NCBI RefSeq assembly: GCF_900110835.1
Contig: NZ_FOJG01000002.1
Location: 2,758,556 to 2,822,555 of the forward strand
Direction: 5' to 3'
Length of the DNA: 64,000 nucleotides
DNA from: Chitinophaga arvensicola
GTDB lineage: Bacteria > Bacteroidota > Bacteroidia > Chitinophagales > Chitinophagaceae
A model generated the notes under the pieces. It had not been told where the DNA came from, ran no database searches, and saw only the letters and a list, made by a program, of their open reading frames with translations. The first letter of the stretch is position 1. Every line of letters starts with the position of its first letter. A program made the position numbers and the translations under genes. Below are positions 54,757 through 61,178 of the stretch, piece after piece.

Positions 54757-57360
54757 TTAGTACTTCCTAGCGGAAGAAGTCATCCATTCAGGTGCAGGGT
54801 AATCACGCAAAAAATAATCAAAAAACTGCTTCATACGAGAACTAAAATCCTCTCCATCTTTACCGTATACCCCATGATTGCCGTCATACAATAAAAACCA
54901 AGATTTTCTTTTCGCCTGACATAACGACCAAAAAAAACCTTGTATATTTGATAAATTACAGATCATGTCTTCCCTGGTGTGCATTAGTAATAAAGGCGTT
55001 GTTACTAAATTAACCCGAAAAATAGGTGAGCTCCTGATATATGCCTCTCGCTTCTCCCAGAGCGTTCCCCCTATTCGAAACTGCCCATTTTCAAACATTC
55101 CCTGCATACTTTCGCCTGTTCCAGATAAACTCCCATAGTCACTTACCCAATTGCCGATACCGGACGCGGAACACGCTGCCGCAAATAAATTCGTATGAGT
55201 AACAACATACGTAGTCTGAATACCACCCCAACTGCAACCTTGTGCTCCGATTTTTCGAGGATCAACAAATGGAAATGTCAAGATGTACCTCACAGCCGAA
55301 ATAATGGCATCATATGTTCCCTGCATAGGGTCACCTATTCGATACTTAATATCAGGGCAAAATACGAGATATCCACTACTGACATAATAGGGAATATTGA
55401 TTTCACAACCATTATCAAGAACGTTAGGTTTTATATAGACATTTAAAGCATCTGATTTCCTTTCATAATAATGAAATATAACTGGATATTTTTTAGTGCT
55501 ATCAAAATTATCTGGCTTGTATAAAACACCCTGCAACCTACTACCATCAAGGGATTTCCATTCATGCAATTCAGTCCTATACCAATTGTATAACTTTTGG
55601 GGCTGAATATCACTCAAGGGACTAAAAGTCCTAAAATTTTTGGTAAAGAAAAAATTGGGTGATTCATTTGCACTCATTCTTCGTACAATAAATTTATTTG
55701 AATTTGATGCTTTAAGCGGTGCGTAATTAATACCAGATGGAATACTTGGATTATCTTTAATATCATATACGTAAGGACTCATAATTAAAGAATCAAATCG
55801 ATCACTTCTTCCTATCGTTGTCCTATAAAAACCATTCTCCTTCGTATCTAAGTTAAATGCATTTAACAAAAGTGACTCATTCTGTGAAATTGCTCTATGC
55901 GCGTATTCGTCAAGGGCTAAAAAAAACATAACGTTATGCTTATTCCCATATCCCGCAGTCAGATTAATTGGGAATGCTATACCTGATGGATCAATTTGCC
56001 AAATATCTCTTCTGCCATTAAGCAGCACAAAAGCATCATCTTTCCCCCAGGCAGCAATATACTGCCCATATCCAACATCATCGTTGGTCTTTAACCAATT
56101 TTCGCTAATTCCTTTAGTCAAACATCGCTTATAACCATTCTGTGTTTCGTAAACAAAGTAGTTCTTCTTCTCACCATCATAATAAATAACATACTTTCCA
56201 GAAGGAGATAGTTGTACAATCCTATTTTTCTTTAGATCGTCTAATTCAATTCTGCAATTACTCTTCATCGAAATAAGATACCAGAAAAATTGACTATGTA
56301 TATTCCAATCAATCTCATCTGCGGGTGTCGTGACGTTTTGTTGACGTATCAATGCTACAGAATCTTGTATCTGGGGAAGAAACAACCAGTCATTTCCACT
56401 ATCTAATCTAAAAAAATAATGATCAGACAAACGAATAATTCCTTTATACCGTCTTTCAGATTGTTCCATTACCTGCTGCCGTTGCAACTTACTATCCGTA
56501 TAACTCCAAACATTTACTACAGATTCCATTCGTGGCAAAGTCGGATTACGTTCTCGCAAGTCTAAAAACAGGTATTCTCCATTTTTACTAAAATTAGATA
56601 AACCTTCAAAAGCATAAGTAGAATCCGACGGTACATTCAAATAAGTAACTGAATCAATTCCCTTTTTATAATAACATATCCTATTTAATTCATCTTCGAA
56701 AACAAAGGCAACTTGCCCCTTTTCATTATCTTTTACAATGTTGCCAATAGCTCCGCCATTCCATATTATCTTTTTGCGTCGCTTTGATTTTAAAAGTAAC
56801 TTACTCCCTTGATCGTCTCTTTGCAAAAGCAATTTCATACTCCGTGTATCCATAACAATTGTACTTTTTTCCTTCATCTGTTCTTGTCTCAAATTTCTAT
56901 TTAGATTTAACATTATCATGCGTCCAATCTTAGGCTGACAGATCAAATAATCATCACTAATCCAAAATGACGAAACATTAGGAACGTAGTGTATATCTAA
57001 CCCACCTAAAGTGACTACACATAAAGTATCATTTGAATTTATCCAAATTGCCTTATCTGTCTTAGAAGTAAGTGAATAATATCCTTTAATAGTAGATTCT
57101 ATCTTCCATTTTACTTGAGTACCCATTAAAACTAATCTCTTCTCATTTGATTGATTCTGTTCAATGACATATCCACAATACTTCCCATTGCTATTAATTT
57201 GTAAGAATGTCACTTCTTCCCAATTTTTTAAACTGTCAATATTTAAGGAAGGCTTAGAAACCACCAAAGGAGCCAAACTTTTATCATTAAAAGGATATTG
57301 TGTTTTTCCATCCACCGATGAAAGTAGGAATAAAAGCAGTAGAGACATCATATAGTTCAT
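54757..57360 (-). CDS. S9 (prolyl-oligopeptidase) family serine peptidase, first of two
   Basis: An 867-residue exported protein with a signal peptide (about 1-19). An irregular beta-propeller-like N-terminal two-thirds (to about residue 590) is followed by an alpha/beta-hydrolase domain. The nucleophile is S710 in GAQGCSWGGIQTTYV, the acid D798 in MHTREDM and the base H829 in DGNHGVYG, so the triad is intact. Such enzymes cut short peptides after specific residues or release acyl groups in the periplasm. It is paralogous to the gene at 58078 over its whole length (shared YNWYRTELH, GVLYKP, IGDPMQGT motifs), with a two-Cys small gene between them on the other strand. Confidence 0.9.
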   Translation of the reverse strand: MNYMMSLLLLFLLSSVDGKTQYPFNDKSLAPLVVSKPSLNIDSLKNWEEVTFLQINSNGKYCGYVIEQNQSNEKRLVLMGTQVKWKIESTIKGYYSLTSKTDKAIWINSNDTLCVVTLGGLDIHYVPNVSSFWISDDYLICQPKIGRMIMLNLNRNLRQEQMKEKSTIVMDTRSMKLLLQRDDQGSKLLLKSKRRKKIIWNGGAIGNIVKDNEKGQVAFVFEDELNRICYYKKGIDSVTYLNVPSDSTYAFEGLSNFSKNGEYLFLDLRERNPTLPRMESVVNVWSYTDSKLQRQQVMEQSERRYKGIIRLSDHYFFRLDSGNDWLFLPQIQDSVALIRQQNVTTPADEIDWNIHSQFFWYLISMKSNCRIELDDLKKNRIVQLSPSGKYVIYYDGEKKNYFVYETQNGYKRCLTKGISENWLKTNDDVGYGQYIAAWGKDDAFVLLNGRRDIWQIDPSGIAFPINLTAGYGNKHNVMFFLALDEYAHRAISQNESLLLNAFNLDTKENGFYRTTIGRSDRFDSLIMSPYVYDIKDNPSIPSGINYAPLKASNSNKFIVRRMSANESPNFFFTKNFRTFSPLSDIQPQKLYNWYRTELHEWKSLDGSRLQGVLYKPDNFDSTKKYPVIFHYYERKSDALNVYIKPNVLDNGCEINIPYYVSSGYLVFCPDIKYRIGDPMQGTYDAIISAVRYILTFPFVDPRKIGAQGCSWGGIQTTYVVTHTNLFAAACSASGIGNWVSDYGSLSGTGESMQGMFENGQFRIGGTLWEKREAYIRSSPIFRVNLVTTPLLLMHTREDMICNLSNIQGFFWSLCQAKRKSWFLLYDGNHGVYGKDGEDFSSRMKQFFDYFLRDYPAPEWMTSSARKY

Positions 57361-57381
57361 ATGTCGTAAAACTTATTCTTT

Positions 57382-57591
57382 TCAGCGATGAATAAGCATT
57401 TTCAAATTAGACATGTAAACCGCATTCACCCTGCAGCGATATGTCCTCAATTTAAAAATACACTGACGATACTTTACAGTACGGCATCTTATCTTCGGAC
57501 TAATATTATCTACTTCATCATTTAATACAATATCTGCATACTTGTATATTCGATACAGCAATTTCATAAATATAGGCAGGCCTGAATTCAT
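57382..57591 (-). CDS. Possible small hypothetical protein
   Basis: A 69-codon frame upstream of the first S9 gene, basic and Cys-containing, without signal peptide or known motif. An internal ATG (MKLLYRIYKYADIV, residue 9) is an alternative start. It may be chance or a small gene preceding the peptidase; support is weak. Confidence 0.2.
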   Translation of the reverse strand: MNSGLPIFMKLLYRIYKYADIVLNDEVDNISPKIRCRTVKYRQCIFKLRTYRCRVNAVYMSNLKMLIHR

Positions 57592-57627
57592 CTATAACAA
57601 ATAAAATTTCATAACCTTTAAACTTTA

Positions 57628-57645
57628 GCTTTTTGGCAAAAAAGC
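57628..57645 (+). promoter_or_regulatory. Conserved leader hairpin GCTTTTT/AAAAAGC, copy 4
   Basis: Same stem as before the minus-strand copies, loop of 4, 9 bases before ATG 57655, preceded by the same AAACTTTA. It is found here on the opposite strand and about 8.4 kb away, so it moves with the gene family. Confidence 0.6.
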
Positions 57646-57654
57646 ACATAATCT

Positions 57655-57915
57655 ATGCTCAAAAGTAAAATCCTTCTAACTATTCTAGGCATTGTCTCCA
57701 TTGCCGGCGGAGCACTAGGATATAAAGCTAATAGAGTAGCACACGTATTCTATCTTGACACAACAATAATGTTTCAAGGTGCTCCTCTTACCGTTTGCTC
57801 AGTAGCGACAACATATACACTTACACAAAGTCCGGTTGGTGTTAGAACAATAAAAGCGAGTACCATGTCGATCAATCAGAGTTGTCCTGTCATATCTGTA
57901 ATTCCTAGTTTATAA
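57655..57915 (+). CDS. Small exported two-Cys protein, copy 4 (divergent)
   Basis: An 86-residue protein with a signal peptide (MLKSKILLTILGIVSIAGGA), then LGYKANR, matching the GGALAFKANR boundary motif of copies 1-3, and FYLDTT in place of FYKYTTS. Cys48 is in the same position (PLTVCSV); the second Cys is at 77 (NQSCPV) instead of 81. The mature sequence otherwise differs strongly, so the conserved parts are the leader, the aromatic motif and the two cysteines. It lies between the two S9 peptidase genes on the opposite strand. Confidence 0.75.
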   Translation: MLKSKILLTILGIVSIAGGALGYKANRVAHVFYLDTTIMFQGAPLTVCSVATTYTLTQSPVGVRTIKASTMSINQSCPVISVIPSL

Positions 57916-57976
57916 AGTTCAGTTTATCAAAATGGATGCGTGATGATCATCTATTAAGACAAAATAATACTCTAAT

Positions 57977-58008
57977 GCAAAGACAGCTGAGTATTCAGCT
58001 GCCTTTGC
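57977..58008 (+). terminator. Hairpin terminator after copy 4
   Basis: GCAAAGACAGCTG pairs with CAGCTGCCTTTGC (one mismatch in 13) around a 6-base loop, 61 bases after the stop, followed by AAATTTA. The distance from the stop matches that of the hairpins of copies 1-3 although the sequence is different. Confidence 0.65.
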
Positions 58009-58077
58009 AAATTTACCACCCGAATAGTTCTAAAGATAGACTAGTATTAAAAGGAGAATTGTATTATATTCTTATTA

Positions 58078-60834
58078 TTACTTTTGGATACTTTGCATTA
58101 ATAATCCATTTTCAGGAAGCATTATACTTGAATCTAATTCAAACCCATTATCTATTCCTTTCAATTTAGCGGGAATACCTCTAGTCATCCACCTGGGAGC
58201 AACCTGTTCCTTCAAGTAGTGATCAAAAAATTGCTTCAACCTTATCGCATAGTCTTCCGCCGACTTTCCAAAAACTCCATGGTTACCATCTGTGTATTCC
58301 AGCAGCCAAACCTTTTTACCTAGTCGGCGCAAAGCAGTATAAAGTTCGAGTGCCTGAGAAAAAGAGCCACCGGCATCCTGCGTGGTATGCATTAATAGCA
58401 AAGGAGTAGTCACTTTATCCACATAAAAAATAGGTGAATTCTTAATATACCTTTCAGGATCTTCCCATAAGGGAACACCCATACGTCCTTGCCCATTCTC
58501 AAAATAGCTCTGAAAACTTTGCCCACCAAGGGTCACCTCATTACTAGCACTGACCCAATCAGAAATTGAAGAAGCAGAATAAGCTGCAGCAAATAGATTA
58601 GAATGTGTTATCAAATAATTAGTCTGAGCCCCCCCAAAGCTACAACCACCAATCCCCATTCTATCATGCCTAACAAAAGGTAGTTGTGAAATATATTTAG
58701 CAGCAGATATGACCGCGTCAAATGTACCTTGCATAGGATCGCCAATAACATAATCGATGTCCGGAGTAAAGACAAGGTAGCCATTACTAACGTAGGTAGG
58801 TATATTTATGTTACATCCATCATTAATGCTTTCAGGAGTTAAGTACTCATTCAATGAAAATGACTTTTTCTCATAATAATAAAAGATAACGGGATATTTT
58901 TTTAAAGAATCAAAATTCTCTGGCTTATAAAGTACTCCCTGTCCCAGCTTACCATCTTGTCTTTTCCACGTATGCAACTCTGTACGATACCAATTATATT
59001 TTCTTTCAGGATACTCATCGCTAATCTGTTGAAACTTTCTAAAATCATCTGTAAAAAAATAATTTGGAGCATCTGTTGCACTCATCCTGGAAACAATAAA
59101 CCTATCTGCGTCTCGTGCTTTTACTGGCAACTCCTGTCTCCCAAACAAATAAGGATTGTCTATAAGTTGATAGATATAATTTCCCATAGTTAACAGTTTC
59201 GGATCTCCAATTTTATTAATCACAATCTTGTAGAATCCGTTTTGTTTATTGTTTATATTAATTGCATTAAAAATCAGCTTGTCAGTTTCTGAAAATATCC
59301 GACCATATGACTCGGGAAGAGCAAGATTAAAAACAATATTGTTGCGCAATCCATATCCATTTGTTATATTCACGGGTCGCTTTAACCCGGATGGATCAAC
59401 TTTCCAAACATCAAATTTATCGTAAATTAAAACCCAATCATCATTACGTCCCCAGCAGCAAATTCCCCGCCCATAAGCAAATAGATCCTCTCTATAAATA
59501 CTATTCCATGAGACATTTACTCCTGATGTAATATTCCGATAAACCCCTGATGCCACCTCGTAGCTAAAATAACTGCTATTCTCCTTATCATAGTATATAG
59601 CATACTTTCCTTCCGGCGAAATGGTAACCATATTAGCGCCTTTCAATTTCAATAATATATTTTTATTCTGCTTAACTGATTTTAAATAGTAAGATCTCTT
59701 CGCGAATGAATTCCAATACGCTTCAAATGCGTCTGCATCATTGGTAAGGTGTTCGATGATATATGCATCATTATCACGACTAGTGGACATTACAGATTCA
59801 TTTTCTTTGCACAACGGGGTGATATGATGATTATCGCTATTTATCACAAATGAATATACAGGAGGTTGCTCCTGATTCATTAATTGAAGCGATTGCATTT
59901 TTATGTCAAAATAACTCCAAATGTTAACAGTAGAATTTTTTGCCTCTGAATTAATTTTCCCCTGCGCCAATTTCCTGATAGAAAAAGAAATATATTTCCC
60001 ACTAACACTGATCTCTGCATAATCATCCAATACCCAAGAACTATCCATTTTTAAGATTGAATTATTCACCAATAAGTTTAATCTATCCTTTCCTCGTTCA
60101 TAAAGCCATATAGATTTTCCGCCGCAAGTCCTATCAGAAATTATAAATACTATCGAGTTAGAGTTAGGACCCAGTTGTAAGCCAACTAACCCCTTACCTT
60201 TCCATACGTTAGTTAGTTTTTCACTATTGAGGTCCAAAAAACTAACTGACTGGCTATTATCTATATTGTTTTCTGTTTGAAGGATTAAGCCTTTACCATC
60301 TGCAGTAAAATAGGAGCTATTAATAGCTGGATACACTTTTCTCCTTCCAGAATGAGTATTATATAAAATAAGACTATCAGACATCTTGTATTTAAAACAA
60401 ATCCATCCTTTTCCACTTGTAGATGTGGAAAAAAGCTGAACCCCGGGTATTTTCTCTATATGATCGCTACCTAATCTAATTATAAACAAAGTATCCTTGC
60501 ATATGTATGCAGCAAATCGACTATCACCAGTAAACTCAATACCATTAATACCAGGCAGCTTCATCTTCCAACGACTAAGACCATCAGTTAAAACCGTAGC
60601 AACGTTACTAGTCATTGAGTCATTCTTTACTATGTAAGAGACAAATGCTCCATCATTAGTTATCTTTCCCCATTCAACATGTGTCCATCTCTTATAAGCG
60701 GTTGTATCTATCACCCGTTTTTCTACTTGTGTTGAACGAAAATGAATATCGGAAACAGTCTCTTGCGCATTCGCATATTTAACTCCCATCAGGAATTTTA
60801 ATAAAAAAAATATCAAAACTATACATTTATTCAT
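58078..60834 (-). CDS. S9 (prolyl-oligopeptidase) family serine peptidase, second of two
   Basis: ATG 60834 (MNKCIVLIFFLLKFLMG) gives a clean signal peptide and 918 residues; the frame is open for 16 codons more. Propeller-like N-terminal region to about 610, then an alpha/beta-hydrolase domain. The triad is S732 (GIGGCSFGGAQTNYL), D820 (MHTTQDAGG) and H852 (DGNHGVFG). A C-terminal tail of about 30 residues after the catalytic domain is absent from the first copy. It is probably periplasmic. It is divergent from the SusC-type receptor at 61179 with 344 bases between starts. Confidence 0.9.
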   Translation of the reverse strand: MNKCIVLIFFLLKFLMGVKYANAQETVSDIHFRSTQVEKRVIDTTAYKRWTHVEWGKITNDGAFVSYIVKNDSMTSNVATVLTDGLSRWKMKLPGINGIEFTGDSRFAAYICKDTLFIIRLGSDHIEKIPGVQLFSTSTSGKGWICFKYKMSDSLILYNTHSGRRKVYPAINSSYFTADGKGLILQTENNIDNSQSVSFLDLNSEKLTNVWKGKGLVGLQLGPNSNSIVFIISDRTCGGKSIWLYERGKDRLNLLVNNSILKMDSSWVLDDYAEISVSGKYISFSIRKLAQGKINSEAKNSTVNIWSYFDIKMQSLQLMNQEQPPVYSFVINSDNHHITPLCKENESVMSTSRDNDAYIIEHLTNDADAFEAYWNSFAKRSYYLKSVKQNKNILLKLKGANMVTISPEGKYAIYYDKENSSYFSYEVASGVYRNITSGVNVSWNSIYREDLFAYGRGICCWGRNDDWVLIYDKFDVWKVDPSGLKRPVNITNGYGLRNNIVFNLALPESYGRIFSETDKLIFNAININNKQNGFYKIVINKIGDPKLLTMGNYIYQLIDNPYLFGRQELPVKARDADRFIVSRMSATDAPNYFFTDDFRKFQQISDEYPERKYNWYRTELHTWKRQDGKLGQGVLYKPENFDSLKKYPVIFYYYEKKSFSLNEYLTPESINDGCNINIPTYVSNGYLVFTPDIDYVIGDPMQGTFDAVISAAKYISQLPFVRHDRMGIGGCSFGGAQTNYLITHSNLFAAAYSASSISDWVSASNEVTLGGQSFQSYFENGQGRMGVPLWEDPERYIKNSPIFYVDKVTTPLLLMHTTQDAGGSFSQALELYTALRRLGKKVWLLEYTDGNHGVFGKSAEDYAIRLKQFFDHYLKEQVAPRWMTRGIPAKLKGIDNGFELDSSIMLPENGLLMQSIQK

Positions 60835-61178
60835 TGGAATGAATTTATTCGATTCGTAAATATTAATGGCATTAAAGATCAAATTGATAAGTTAACTAAT
60901 CTTAATGAACTCTTATTGCAGTAAAATGTGAGTTCCAAAAATGAGTTTCTACAGAATCTATTTTTCACAAATAAACAGCTTAATGTAGATCAAAAACATC
61001 TATATAGTATACTCATTTTTACGAATCAAGGTACCAGAAGAAAACGATAGTCAATAGTATATGAATTAAATATAATATTTAAATGAAAAATAAAAAAATT
61101 AGTACGAATTGCTTCCAATCAGTGTACTTATTAACAACACCCAATTACCCTTGCTAAAACATAAATAAATAGTACTAT
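60835..61178. other. Divergent intergenic region, no gene seen
   Basis: 344 very AT-rich bases between the second S9 peptidase and the SusC-type gene. No exact TAnnTTTG element or clear inverted repeat was found on either strand. Confidence 0.5.

Noticed and set aside
47539..57645. TAGCTTTTTG in the small-gene leaders read as a -7 promoter element
   Set aside because: It deviates from TAnnTTTG, lacks a spaced TTG, and copy 2 has TCGC while retaining the stem; a structural role explains the conservation better, though promoter function is not excluded.
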